From the NCBI RefSeq assembly GCF_036785885.1, contig NC_092310.1:310001-374000 (forward strand): a DNA stretch of 64,000 nucleotides, in the 5' to 3' direction. A program made the position numbers and the translations under genes. The stretch comes from Coffea arabica (Eukaryota; Streptophyta; Magnoliopsida; Gentianales; Rubiaceae). The notes below the pieces were generated by a model. It did not search any database and was not told the origin of the DNA. It saw only the letters and a list, made by a program, of their open reading frames with translations. Of the stretch, positions 38,901-50,338 are shown one piece after another (the first letter of the stretch is position 1; the number at the start of each line of letters is the position of its first letter).

Positions 38901-39001
38901 AGGGTTACACTATAGTGCCGACAACAATTCATCCAGGAGAAGAGGCACCTTTTGTCCTTTCAGTGTTCACGAAAGCCTCAATCACCCTTGAAGCCTTATA
39001 G
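20992..39001 (+). CDS. DEK1: DEK1 phytocalpain (membrane-anchored calpain)
   Basis: Thirty coding exons join in frame to 2,143 residues, close to the roughly 2,150 of Arabidopsis DEK1. They are 20992-21110, 23394-23644, 25368-25550, 25653-25788, 26048-26178, 26332-26446, 26534-27515, 27632-27742, 28085-28143, 29893-30055, 30913-31186, 31300-31450, 31589-31700, 31801-31966, 32078-32148, 32316-32407, 32533-32695, 32809-32880, 34288-34665, 34757-34872, 35020-35317, 35583-35902, 36100-36451, 36611-36931, 37015-37119, 37260-37388, 37618-37998, 38090-38227, 38363-38599, 38696-39001. Order: about two dozen membrane segments split by a serine-rich loop (about 312-600), a charged linker, a laminin-G-like region (about 1400-1605), then CysPc and C2-like domains. 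The triad is C1753 (GDCWFL), H1911 (GHAYS) and N1931 (RNPW). DEK1 controls epidermal and aleurone identity. The protease is intact. Confidence 0.97.
25789..26047 (+). other. DEK1: GC-AG intron 4 of DEK1
   Basis: The donor is TAGGAG|GCAAGT and the acceptor TATGCAG|GGCC. Only this GC donor preserves the frame across the conserved boundary (PRQSR then R-A-L-H-L-G-L-L-Y). The rest of the donor is a perfect consensus, as is usual for GC-AG introns. Confidence 0.85.
33771..33869. repeat. short tandem duplication in DEK1 intron 18
   Basis: A block containing AGTTTTAGGGTCATCCCTTT and AGGCAGTCAA occurs twice, 66 bp apart and nearly identical. It lies in the 1.4 kb intron 32881-34287 and does not touch an exon. 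Confidence 0.7.
36932..37014 (+). other. DEK1: GC-AG intron 24 of DEK1 (83 bp)
   Basis: The donor is TTGCAG|GCAACT and the acceptor CTTTAG|GTTGTG. The short intron contains two CT-repeat tracts. The join gives L-K-L-Q-V-V-S-E-W-M, the conserved order just before the protease core. No nearby GT donor preserves it. Confidence 0.8.
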
Positions 39002-41161
39002 CATGCAATGACTACCCTTGGGTGTTTTTGTATACTTTTGGGTTCAGAGCTCATGTGAAATGATTGGCATTCTGGCTTTGAGAATGTCCACAATTGTGAG
39101 CTGGCAGAATGAAGTCAAAAATGGTGGTGGATTGCATATGGTAATTTTCTTACAATGAACATATATGTCCTTTGTCCTTTCTCCTCAGATTTTTGGTAAA
39201 CAGATACTTCTTCCTTTTTACTGGTTGCTACTGCCCTTGAGGGAGCCCCAGGTTGCACTAGTAGTTCTTGTTTTCTCAGCTTCACTGATTATTTGCTATC
39301 CTGATTGTTATAATTCTATAGCCGTCTTGTTTGTTCCTTTTCTACTCCTAAAGTATCAGAAACTGACATAAATGGTTTTGGGGGAACAGAAAAAGAAGGA
39401 TTTGGTTGATTAGAATAGGTTGAGGACTTTCAGGTTCCCATGCTTGTGTCTCCTTTGCTGTTGTTTTAATATTTGTAGTTTGTTTCTTTGCAAAATTTGT
39501 GCTCATTTATCTTTTGATTTGTCCTTCTCTTTGGCCTGTATTGATGTAAGAAACAGTAGCGAGTTTCACCAAAGCTTACTTGTCTTTCTACATTATTCAG
39601 CATACATAAGCTAAACCATATAAAGCATTGTGGCAGCATAGTGAAATTGTTTTGTGGACATTTATTATGTCTTTAAAGTTTATCTGAAATTTCCGTGTGA
39701 TTCTGATTTCAGCTGGATCGGCAGCGGCTTGTGATTCAGTCTTTGGATTGTTAAAGCTTGCTTTCAACTTGTGGATTCTGCTTGGGCTGCAATTTGTTGG
39801 ATTAATACTATCAGCTCTGCTTTTCTGCTTGAGATTTGATCTGCTGAATTGAGTGAGGGGAGGGTCCTCGGGGATCAGGAAATGTAAATGGGTAGATGTT
39901 GTAAGAATATAGAATCTAATCATGTAAATGAGGTTTAGTGGAAGAATTGCCAAAAGAGATAGGGGAATTAGGTATATGTTGTTAAAGGATAACTGCTGAG
40001 GAGCAACGTGGCCGAATTCAGTTTGGGGATTCTGCTGCAATTTTGGAAATTGCTTGATAGGTAACATGAATTGTACATAAATCTTTTTTCCTTGCTATGG
40101 AAATGGAACCTCCCCATTTATATTCTTTTATCTATAAGGGTCCTTTTATTGGTAGAAATCAATGGCAGTCATACTATTTGTTTGTTTGTGTGGAGTGGAA
40201 ATTGCATTCTTCCTTTAGCTAATCTTGTTGCATTCTTCCTTTAGCTAATATTGTTGCACTCTCTCTATCTCATCTTGTCACATTGGGTGGACAAGAAAAT
40301 TTGGGTGCTGATGGGGGTTCTAGTCTTCTAGACTTGTATCTCTGTGTCATCTACCTCTCCGGATGGAAACAAGATATGATTTTTAGATTCCAAGCAAAAG
40401 AGAAAAAAAAATGGTTATTTTGCAGAATTCTCCTTATCTCCATCAGGAGTCAGTACCCGAGGGAAAAGAATTGAAGGCATGTTTTAAGGGTCTTGGAATA
40501 TAATAAAAGTACGTATATATGTTGCCTGATAGGTGCTGTCTGTGGCCTATGAGGGATGGCACCAGAAACTGCCTCCCAACATTTAAAGAGCTCTTTATTA
40601 TTGCAGTCTCCTCTTTGTCATAACTTTTGTTTTTCCAAGATCCATCCTGAAGAGAGCAAGCCCCACCCCAGTCCCCACCCACCACATTGGATCAAGTCAA
40701 AACCTAACTTCTTATCCTTCCCATTGATCAGTAATTAGGGTAGTAATTAAGCACCTAGTAGAATGTAGCAACAGACAAGTTTTGATTGCTGTGAAAGATG
40801 TTGGGAAGAGGTCAACAGCTGAGGAGATGACCCTTCAGCATATTGAAGAGAAAAAAAAAAAGGTGCTGGCTGTTTTTGTACAGGGATGAGGAAGGGAAGA
40901 TCCACAACCATTCATGATTCACCCGCCTCGAAATGAAGAAGAAACAGCATTCTACCATCATCAAAGGTTCAACAAAAGAGCATCAAAGTTTTCATTTCCC
41001 ATTAATACAATGCAATCCGCCACCTCTGCTCTGCCAATTTCTTTTACAGCCTTGAAACAATTCATTGATTGTTCTCTTTGGGTCACCCTCACTCCTGCTG
41101 CTGCTAGTGTAGTAGCACTTTCACAATTTAAAATTCAAAGTTGAAACAAGAATTTCAAGAA
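39002..41161. other. convergent intergenic region DEK1 / DUF1639
   Basis: Holds the 3'UTRs of two genes that point at each other. A 27 bp phrase (CATTCTTCCTTTAGCTAAT with flanks) is directly repeated at about 40203-40257. No additional gene is supported. Confidence 0.5.
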
Positions 41162-42705
41162 TCATTCGGAATCGCTTTCCATGCTTCCCATGGCCTTCAG
41201 TCCCCTAGGTTTCTGCTCAAAATGAATGCAGACACAGGAAGTCAATTAAGCTTTTTCGAAAACAAGTTAGTAATACTTTACTGGAAGAAAGATGGAAGAA
41301 TAGGGAAAATGCAAATACTAGTACCCACCTTTTTAGAAGTCTTCTTCTCTCTGACTTCATACCGCTCTTGGCACAGTTCTGACAACCACGTACCAGGACT
41401 CACCAACTGCGCAGTCACGAGGGAGATCTTTCCAGTTAGAAAAAAGCAATGCTAGCAAAATCAAGAGAATCCCAGACAAGAACATACAACTAAATTTTGT
41501 TGAATTCAGAATTTACCATGAATGCATAAAAGGAACTTACGAGCAAAGTTTTCTGTATTAGCTTGGCCCTTTTCTTAGGTCTTTGAGGCAGTTTACACCC
41601 TTTCATAGCCATAAAATCTTCCTCTTTCTCTTTATTTGAGAGTGTTACTAGTAGTTTTGGCCAAACAAACTTTGTCTTCTCCTCCTTAGCATCCACAAAC
41701 ATCTTATGATTCTCATCCAAACCAACTGATCCCCTCGTCGTGTAATACCGGTCTTCTTTCTCAGGAGACAATGACATTGATGCCTTGCGATTCTCGTTGC
41801 CATTGGATCTACTCATTCCTAAATCCCTGTGTCAACAGAAAACCACCCAAAACTAAGCCCTTCCTTGTTTTGTGACTGAAAAGAATTTTAGTTTCCAGAC
41901 AGATTCCTCAAAATGATTTTGGTTGGTGAGGGAAGACGAGACCTTACATTTGCACTCAAGTTGGTTACCATCTGAAGCAACTTCTCCTTTTTATCATGTC
42001 ACTTTACCTCACCAATCATGAGCATAATTCCCAAAGAGAGTTTGCACTCAACAAAACCTAATTGGATGTCCTCACTTTATCTTTATTGCAACGCTGCTTT
42101 AGAAATTAGGATGTCATCCAACAACCAAAACACTGATCTACTAAAGTTTAGCAACCAAATTCCTAATCAATTTGAGCACTGCAGCATTTCTAGATTCATT
42201 CCTTTCCCATGAACCATATCATATCAAAACCAGAAATTTCCCTCTATAATTGATTAACACCACATAAAACACACACATGACAAAAAATCTAAAATAAGTT
42301 CTGAAAATACAGTGCCACAGCACACAAAATAATGTTCGATCAAGATCTCGACTTTTTTTTTTGTTCCCCCTTCAGGGAGAACTCAACCTTAGTATAGGAC
42401 AACAAACAATGTTTATCCTAATAGGATGTAATTAAAGACTCGAAATCTGATACACACAGTTGTTACCTGTTGTTGATGCGATGGGGAGAAGGAAGAGGAG
42501 GAAGAGAAGCATTATGCTGAGGTTGTGCTTCTTTGTTGTTGTTGTTACAGCTATCAGCAAAGCGAGATGTGATTTTCTTCTTGACCACAACAGCACCATC
42601 TGATTTTCCATTGATGGAAGTTGACGCTGCTGATGATGAGTTGTTCTTGTCTTTGACCTTCACACATCTCAGCCTCTTCCTATTTCCCCACTGCAATCTA
42701 TCCAT
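41162..42705 (-). CDS. DUF1639 family protein
   Basis: Four exons read on the minus strand: 42705-42467, 41826-41541, 41406-41329 and 41212-41162, with all junctions GT-AG and in frame, giving 217 residues. The N-terminal half is basic and serine/asparagine-rich without clear structure (KKKITSRFAD near residue 42). The family block spans about 135-217: WPKLLVTLSNKEKEEDF, then GCKLPQRPKKRAK, LVSPGTWLSELCQERYEVRE and the C-terminal RGLKAMGSMESDSE. DUF1639 proteins occur across land plants and have no established biochemical function. The lysine/arginine clusters are compatible with nuclear location, which is inference. The ATG at 42705 begins MDRLQWGNRKR. The last two exons are very short and would be missed by simple gene finding. 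Confidence 0.93.
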
Positions 42706-42801
42706 CTCTCTCTCTGTATTCGTGGTATTTTATTTTCTTCTCAGCAGCAATCCCTTTTGCCCCTTTCTAATAATGGATAGATGTATCTGCACTAGCAGCA
42801 C

Positions 42802-42961
42802 CTGCAAGAAACAGAACCCACCACCAATCTACCATGAGAAGTTTAAAAGCCAATATTGGCATATATTTGCATAGGGAGAGAGAGAGAGGAGGACCCATGA
42901 AAATACAGGACCAAAACCGAGAGCATAAAGATGTAAGGTAGAATTAAAATACAGCACCCAC
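42802..42961 (-). other. probable 5'UTR intron of the DUF1639 gene
   Basis: On the minus strand a donor CTGAG|GTGGGT and an acceptor TTCTTGCAG|GTGCTG enclose 160 bp, ending about 95 bp before the ATG. Based on splice motifs only. Confidence 0.4.
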
Positions 42962-43420
42962 CTCAGGATCTGTAAATACACTTGCAAACGATGTCCCGCA
43001 CAGCCAAAATGAAGGCCCCCTCCTGCATTGGAGTCTTCCATTAGAGATACAATCAGACTGCAAAAAATACAATCTCAGAGCACAAAAAGTAAAGAAAAAA
43101 TAAATTTGAGGAAGCAGGAGGATACTCACATACAAGGAAGAGAAACTGAGAAAGATGGGATTTTGGTCGTGGGAAGTTGCAACAAATTGCATATAGATAC
43201 CAGGTGGTGGTGGCTGTGGTGTTTTTAAGTGTTGCTTTTGTGGAATAGCTAAGAGAGAAACAAAAGATGTGTTTTGAGGTTTCTTGGCTTGTTTTTGTAT
43301 TCTAAGACTTTTTAAGTTTTAACTGCTGGCTTTGTTTGAAACTTGGAAGTTACTCTCACCAGCCACCACTCTCTTTTTCCGATGACTGAGAAACTCAGAC
43401 TTTTTCGTTACTAAAGTTGA

Positions 43421-43514
43421 CCTGCGAGAAACCTTCAAAAGCCGGCAACTTTTGAAGGCTCCCGCAGACCTTAATAAACCCAAACCCCAAACCCCCCCCG
43501 AACCGATGTGGGAT
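43421..43514 (-). promoter_or_regulatory. snRNA-type USE and TATA followed by hairpin
   Basis: On the minus strand ATCCCACATCG (43514-43504) is a perfect match to the plant U-snRNA upstream element RTCCCACATCG. TTTATTAA follows after 25 bp (43478-43471), the spacing class of Pol III snRNA promoters rather than the Pol II class (about 33-34 bp). Next comes an inverted repeat with arms of about 19 nt (43467-43449 and 43441-43422) and a 7 nt loop. No U6, U3, 7SL or MRP sequence was recognised downstream, and a TTTT lies early, so a functional RNA gene is unproven. It may instead be part of the DUF1639 promoter or an old repeat. Confidence 0.35.
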
Positions 43515-43560
43515 AGAAACCCCACAGGGGTGCCCCGCTGCTAAGAAACCCCACAGCCAC

Positions 43561-44850
43561 CACTCTCACTCTGCCTTTTTTTCTCCTCTTTTCTTTCTTT
43601 TTACTACTAATTCTCTACCCTACTGACTACTACTACATCAATGAATTATACACAAAGCAGAACTCCAAAGCTATTCCTTTTAGTCTTTTAGGCCCAATCA
43701 ATCTTCTCTGCCTCTTTTCTCCTCCTTTTTTTTTTTTTTTTTTGTTTTGTTGGTTGTGGGTGTTATCCCCAGAGACAGAGTGGTGGAGTTATGATTTGTG
43801 TCAATTGGGGTGTGGTATTTTTCTTCCTTTGACATGTGCTCCATATTCATATTGGTGGTCTGCCTGATGAGAAGAGGAGAAAGTAGTGGCACTAGCAACT
43901 AGCAAGTAGTAGTAATAACTTCTACTAAGTCACACTCTCCATCATTTTTCTTATATAATAATAATAATGTTTGTCTATAGTACTCTATATACCATGTGGT
44001 TTTTTGTTTTGGGTGTGAAAAAAAAAAAAGAATAAATCTTATATACACTGATGGTGTATACGCACTATCACGATTAAATATACGATACATATGCAAAATT
44101 TGAGTTTCAAATTCAAATTTAAATTATGTGTTATGCATCTGATGATAAAAGTGTATATACTGTTAGTGTATTGAAAATTAATCCAAGAAAAAAAAAAGAT
44201 TATTGGTGTTTGTCTTTCAAAATAGGGGTAAGAAAGATTCGATCCCTTTTTTTTATTCTTTTTTTTTTTTGGGGACGGAGAAGGAGTAAATCTGGACAGA
44301 CGTTGGAGGGTTTAATTAAGGGTTGGATGCGATTTCCCTCCAACTGCGTGCCGCCCCCATTTATCTTTTCCTTTGACTCTTTCCTTCAATTTTTTTTGGG
44401 CCCAAAATTTGTGTATTCGTATTATTATTTACTATAGATGGTTTCCAAAAAAAAACAAAACACACACACACACACACACACAAATGAAAAGAAAAAGCAG
44501 CCTATAGGGGGGGATTTTTGTTAATCACAATTTCACTATTATTTTAATCATATAATTTTCATTTATTAGACCGTAAGATAAAACAAATGATGAGAGTGCA
44601 GATAACAAAAAATGGGGCGTAACTAACATTATTGTTTTTGAAATAATTATTGATTTAATAATAGTAATAGATGTAGGAGTAATAAAAGTCCAGTGCAAAA
44701 ATTGACTGGTCTTTAATATTAGTCTTTGCTTTCCTTAAAAAGAAAAGGTCTTGACAATCACGAGAGTCCAAGGCAAAAGAATGTCACCACCGCCAAGTAG
44801 TACGTACTGCTACAGAAAGCCACTTGACGCGTCTGCTGACAAAAGTTACT
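43561..44850. other. spacer, no gene seen
   Basis: Upstream side of the DUF1639 gene. It has CT-rich DNA at 43575-43740, a T20-class run near 43725, a run of about 11 CA units at 44461-44482 and a G7 run near 44506. Confidence 0.45.
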
Positions 44851-44859
44851 ACGGCTACT

Positions 44860-45187
44860 TAGTGTTGGATTCATGTTCAGAGGATTTGAAAGCCCATTAG
44901 ATGCCTCCACGTCCTCTGCCCAGGAGTTTGATGATCTGCAGAAAAAGGGTAAAAGATTCATCATAGGGACCCAAGCAAAAGATTCATGTGGTATGATGTG
45001 TTAAATGAGCAAATTTTCTTGTTGCTGGTTGTATTCCTTCTTTTTCAACATCGTGCTCTTGCATTGGGGTGTGAAGCTATTTGAGAGAGAGTATGCAAAC
45101 GTAACCAAATCCATTGCAAAAGAACTACTACACAGACGGCAGAATTTGAAGTATGCAACAAGAGAACTCGCAGACGCTACTACTTGA
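44860..45187 (+). pseudogene. possible exon relic, unidentified
   Basis: Two adjacent plus-strand stretches look protein-like. One at about 44866-44948 reads FRGFESPLDASTSSAQEFDD in part, followed by a GGTAAAAG donor-like site. The other, about 45068-45187, reads GVKLFEREYANVTKSIAKEL and continues as a charged helix to a stop. The heptad-like pattern suggests a coiled coil. There is no start codon context or further exon nearby, and no family was recognised. It could be a relic of a duplicated gene or chance. Confidence 0.22.
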
Positions 45188-45244
45188 GAGTGCGCAATGG
45201 GTAGACAAACTTGAGTCTGCAGCTTGCCTGCAATCAGAAGTGTC

Positions 45245-45985
45245 AAAATGGGTGATTTGGACGGGTTGAAATGAGTAGTGGATATAAGTGAATCAATTCA
45301 TTTATATTCATTTAATTAGATGGGTATAAATGGGCAAGTAAAAAAAATGAGTTGGATAACTCAATTACCCATTTATAATCCATTCATTTTAACGTTTTGT
45401 AAACTCATTTAAATTCATTTTTGTGAACTAAATTATTAATTTATACCATCCTTTATACCTATCATTAGTTTTAAATATTTACTTATAATGTTCAATAAGT
45501 CTAGTTATCAATTTTTTTTCATCCATGCTCCTTGTCACAAGTTAACAAGCTACGAGAAAATGAGCACGTTAACAAGCTACAAGCAAATAAAACGATAAGA
45601 TAAAATCAACAAAATAATAATATTAAATGAAACAAAAGTAGTTAACATAATGACGAAATGAAGAATCTGAAAAAAAAAAATCAAGTAGGGTATCTATCTG
45701 CGTAAAAAATGCATCAAATATTTGCTAACGCTGAAAAATAAAACATTCCACTATATACAAGGTATCAGCAATATTAATACATGAAAGTCTCTAACAACGA
45801 GTTCAATAATCAAACGCGGGTCTCAAATTTCTTCTAAATGGGTAGGTAAGGAGAGGAGGTGTGGAAAAAACAATTTTAAATGAATTAATTGAGTTCAATG
45901 AGTTACCCATATCTTCAGCTATTTATGAATGAATATAGGTAAATTTAGTTAAATGAATTTATTTACCACATGTACCTGCAAGCTA
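45245..45985. repeat. degenerate repeat with AAATGGGT / ACCCATTT words
   Basis: The left side has TGTCAAAATGGGTGATTTGG, and inverted ACCCATTTATAATCC-type phrases lie inside and near the right end (about 45905). The arms are probably the decayed ends of a non-autonomous transposon. The limits are uncertain. Confidence 0.35.
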
Positions 45986-46544
45986 TTTAGTTTTTAGGAG
46001 CAAAACTGCGAAACCTTTGGATTTTTTCAGGAGTCTGGACTCTGAGTTGTTGATAATGATTATTGATTACGATCCATTCCAAGAAGCAATGAAATGTATA
46101 GCCCTTTCTTATAGACGTCAGTATTTACCGGCCCTAACTGACCCATGATGTATTCATATCCAAAGCCCATATAGATCTAACATCATAATGAACCATGCAG
46201 CTGCCCCCCTCCCAGCCTGTTCTGAGATATATGACTACTTAGTTGACTACTAAACAACCCCCTGTTTAATCCATAATTAACAAAAAAAAAATAAAAATCT
46301 TTTTTTTAATATTTAATGAAAATGGAAACCTCGAATCGGAACATCTCATTTACACTCCCTCTCTTAATACCACTCAACCTCAGAGAATGTATGCAGTATA
46401 CTGCTACTTTCTCATGATACCTTTTATGGAATTTACTAGTAGTAATACTACGTTTTAAGTCCAGGAGTCTGTAGTTTATTAACAAAAATAAAAGAAAAAT
46501 AAAGAAAATAGATGAATATTTTTTGGGTGTGTGTGGGAGTGTAT

Positions 46545-46935
46545 TAGGAGTGCAAACTAGCCGAGTCAAGCCGAGTTTTGGCCTAATCGAACAGAGTCTC
46601 TAGTTAATTTTGTGAAGCTCGAACTCGAACTCGACGAGTTCAAAACGTCAAGCTCGAGCTTAAAAAATAAAAAAATAATAATAAAATTATTTTTAAAAAA
46701 TAAAAATAAATAAAATAATAATTTTTTAACAAATAATAAAATATTATGAATATATGTGTAATTTTACTATTAAAATAAAAAATAAAAAAAATATGTATAA
46801 TTGAGCTCACGAGCACGAGTTTAATGTTTTTGACCTCGAGCTCGAGATCGAGTTCGACTTAATTAACTTAAACTCGATATTGACCGAGCTCAACTCGAGC
46901 TCGTACTCGAGCCGATCGATTCGTGAACACCCCTA
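46545..46935. mobile_element. hAT-type MITE (GTCGAG family)
   Basis: The 391 bp element has ends TAGGAGTGCAAACTAGCCG and GTGAACACCCCTA. Near-identical 8 bp duplications flank it: GAGTGTAT (46537-46544) and GTGTGTAT (46936-46943). Confidence 0.75.
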
Positions 46936-46943
46936 GTGTGTAT

Positions 46944-49900
46944 TAACTTCCCAACCGACCGACCAAATACTACAAACAAAGGTAATGATGCTTTTCATAA
47001 ACAAATAAATAATTCAAATTGGAAAGGCAGAAAGCCCAACTTAAGTACTTTTGGTCTTCTTGATTATCAAATACTAAACCCTATCAGTAGTAGGTAAACC
47101 AATTCCGCACTTGAAAAGATTTGTGCCAGCTTCTGTATTTCCACGTCTCTACTACTACAAGAAAAGTGTACGCACGCCACCAAAAGTTGAAAGCGAAGGC
47201 AAAAACATGTACTCTACTACTACTAGCTACTAGTAATTAATTACTTTATATGTATTCTTCTTTGAAAATGCTCATTAAGGGCTGCTTTTGTTATATCAAA
47301 TTACCACTACGTACTTAATTTGGGGCAACTACTTTATCTTTATTGTGTCACTTCAATGAAAAAGAAAAGGTAACTACCATTGTCCAAAAGAGTAGCAAAC
47401 TAGGCTGTAGTCTAAAAGAAAAGACTACGTATGCTTCTTTCCAAAATCATCAAATTACATATGCTCTTTTTTTCTTTCTTCAATATATCTACACTTACTC
47501 GGGGAGAGGATTGGACCATCACTGGATCAGACAGGTGTCTACGCACCCGCTGACGATATTTTCAGGAAAGCATAGATTTTTAGAATGTAGGCAAGGGGAT
47601 TTTACGTTGAGCTGATTAATTTATAATCAATATAGTTCCTCCTGTGTTTTCATTACTACTATTTTCTTTCATGCACCAAGTGCTTTAATTAATTAAGCTA
47701 TATATCAACCCTCCATCCATGGTCCATAAATGGCGTTCGTAATCATGTCATTAATTGCCTTCTGATTTCTTGTGCTCAATAATAAGCAGCAGGTACGGGT
47801 TGTCTGTCAACTCCAATTTGCATTAATTAGGACATTGCTTATCCACAAGAACCATGCCTTTGAATTTCAATGAATAAAAAGTAAAATTAATTTTGCTTAC
47901 CAAATATTGACAGTACTACTAGCCTTAGCAGATCAAGAGAGAGGTAGGTGTAATTTTTAAAATCTGACGGATGTTCACAAACCTTATCCCTAACGTTTTA
48001 TGATAAAAGCACGTTTTATAGTTTTTCCATCAATTACAAGAGTCAAATTAACTAACATCTATTCTACCATAAGATAAGGATAATGGTTACCAATCTTGGG
48101 TAAGTCTAAGCAGTTGATAATTGTACGCCTCTAACTTAGTGGCAGAACTACTACTAGTAGTAGTACAATGAATGCAATTTTCGCAAGTCTCTGGTGTTTC
48201 TTTAAATACTTTGATCCTTTGACATCGACTTCTTATAACCCAAAATGCACTAATTGGCTGTATTGATGGTGCCATGCACGATGCTTCCAATTCCATGTCA
48301 ACTACTCCATCTTCAAAATCAGGACCATTCAGGGCTTTATATGTGCTCTCCTGTAGGATAGTAACAAGACTTGTGTAAGCTAATTAACCTCATCTGGGAT
48401 TCAACTGATCTCGAGCGATCTGAGTTTGGTAAAATATCATAATCCATAAGGTAGGAAAAAAGCTGCTGCAATTCTATGCATGTATTTTACTTCACGTATC
48501 ATCTGAGTCTGACTGATACTGAAGAATTTTTTTTGTCTGTCCCGCAAAATGTATATTGGCCCAGATCAACATTGATGATCATCAGCTCGTGATTTGGTAT
48601 CAGCTATGAATACTCCTTTCCCGATTCACTAAACAAATTCTGCTCGTGATCCTGCTTCTGCTTCTTGCCAATGACCTTAATTTCCTTTTGTTTTTTCTCA
48701 TTTTTTACTTCCCATGTATAGGGATTCTATGCACGATATCATGAAGCTAGTAAAGTGGAAGTAGCTTTTACAGTACATCCTTTCCTAGTAATTGGAGAAG
48801 ACGTAATACCTTTTTGCCTTACTGATCCATATTCATAACAAATTCAGTCACCATCTACTAGAACATCTAGATAACCTGTTCTAATTATAACTCCTGAAAA
48901 TATCTCAGAGTTTTCAGCATCAGGGATTCTATGCGTCTAAATTCATTCTGAAAATTTATCAAAGCTCTTACTCCTACAGTAATTTACACCAGTCTAAAGA
49001 AAAGAAAGAAAAGAAAACATTCTTAACAATGAATGCATCACATCACATGCTAAGCTGAGGTCTCTAGTAGTCACTGAACAATTAGTAATGATTAGGCTCC
49101 TAAACAGAGCAGTTTATAGGAGGGTTTTAGGCAACAAAGGCCATAAGATTAGGTATTGACAAAAATGAGGTCTAAATCAAAGAGTGAAAAAAAAGTCCTA
49201 AGAGAAGAACAGAATGGAAGGAACAAAGCAGTAGTAGTTAAGAATACAGCACAACTGCGCAAGGTTGTGCCCCACGCCAACTGTACTTTTTTCACATTGC
49301 TTACCTATACACACTCTGTCAATTTTCCGGGCAGCGGGCAGCCACCTACTAACTTATTTGTTAAACTACTACTTTAATCATCAATTATTACGTACTAACA
49401 CTCTACCATTAACTTTCACTTTGGGAGGAATCAAAGCCTTTTAGACAAAATAAAGTGTGCCTTGGATGCATAAGATGTCGAAATGGATTCTTTTTAGAAC
49501 CTTTTCAGCTTTTTCTCTTGCTTTGCGGAATCGTTCTTTAGTGCTTAATTTAGTGGGTTGGTAATTCTAATCGTTAATTTTGTCAATAAACAAGTATTGT
49601 TAGGGAGAAACGCTCAAGAAAACCCATCAAAAAGGCTAAATATGTAAGTCTAAGTATCCAACATTGATTCAAAGGTTTAAACTATTAAAGGGCCTAAACC
49701 CTTATTTACATATTAAGAACTTTTTTTTTGTCTCTCAAATTAATATCAGATACAATTCTCTACTCATAAATCTAATAGATATTTAAAAAGAATATTACAA
49801 CAAAGAAACATAATAATAATAATAATAATAATAAACTTTGACACTTTTCTTGTCTACTCAAACTCCAAAAAAAAAAAAGGCTAGAAAAGAGAAAAAGTTA

Positions 49901-49996
49901 TAAAGGAAATAAGATACTAGTAGTGGAGTGTTTTGGAGTTAGGACATCTCAACATTCAAATGGGGCAGCTGCCTGCCCGTAGTGGATGAGAGCAAC
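46944..49996. other. spacer upstream of the AG-peptide gene, no gene seen
   Basis: AT-rich DNA with an ATA repeat at 49810-49834. Several short open frames lack domains or splice context. Nothing here can be assigned. Confidence 0.45.
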
Positions 49997-50004
49997 TATA
50001 TAAA
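49997..50004 (+). promoter_or_regulatory. TATA box of the AG-peptide gene
   Basis: TATATAAA lies 146 bp before the downstream-most plausible ATG, giving a leader of roughly 120 nt. Confidence 0.6.
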
Positions 50005-50149
50005 CAGCAGCAGCATGACCCATCATAGTCATCCTCCTCTGCCATTTCCTCTGTAATCTCCCCACCAGGCCTACCACTCATTCTTCGCAGAGGAAATTAA
50101 TTCATAGAGCAGCAGAGCCATCTTTTTTTTCTTGATTCTCTCATCACAA

Positions 50150-50338
50150 ATGGAGGCGGCAATGAAGATGAAGATGCTGGTAGCCGCAATGTTGGTGATC
50201 ATGATGATGTCACTCTCCGGAATGAAGGGCGTCGCCGCAGCCGATGCTCCGGCGCCGGCCCCCGCCTCTGACGCAACCATCTTCGTGCCTACCTTGTTTG
50301 CTTCTATTGCTGCACTGGCTTTTGGTTTCCTCTTCTGA
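50150..50338 (+). CDS. arabinogalactan peptide (AGP12/13/14/21 type)
   Basis: A single exon of 62 residues. The N-terminus MEAAMKMKMLVAAMLV is a signal peptide ending near the A-A at about residue 31. The predicted mature peptide is only about a dozen residues, ADAPAPAPASDA, with Ala-Pro repeats that are the classical sites of proline hydroxylation and type II arabinogalactan addition. The rest, TIFVPTLFASIAALAFGFLF, is a hydrophobic GPI-attachment signal that is removed. Members of this family sit at the outer face of the plasma membrane. Individual roles are poorly defined. The ATG at 50150 follows a CT-rich leader, and an upstream TTG in frame is not used. The gene is preceded by a good TATA box and has a separate 3'UTR. 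Confidence 0.93.
   Translation: MEAAMKMKMLVAAMLVIMMMSLSGMKGVAAADAPAPAPASDATIFVPTLFASIAALAFGFLF

Noticed and set aside
40000-41161. Additional gene between DEK1 and the DUF1639 gene
   Set aside because: The open frames are short, lack splice partners and fall in the expected 3' flanks of two convergent genes.
43319-43525. 68-residue minus-strand protein
   Set aside because: It overlaps the hairpin and G-rich promoter-like segment and has no domain or coding context.
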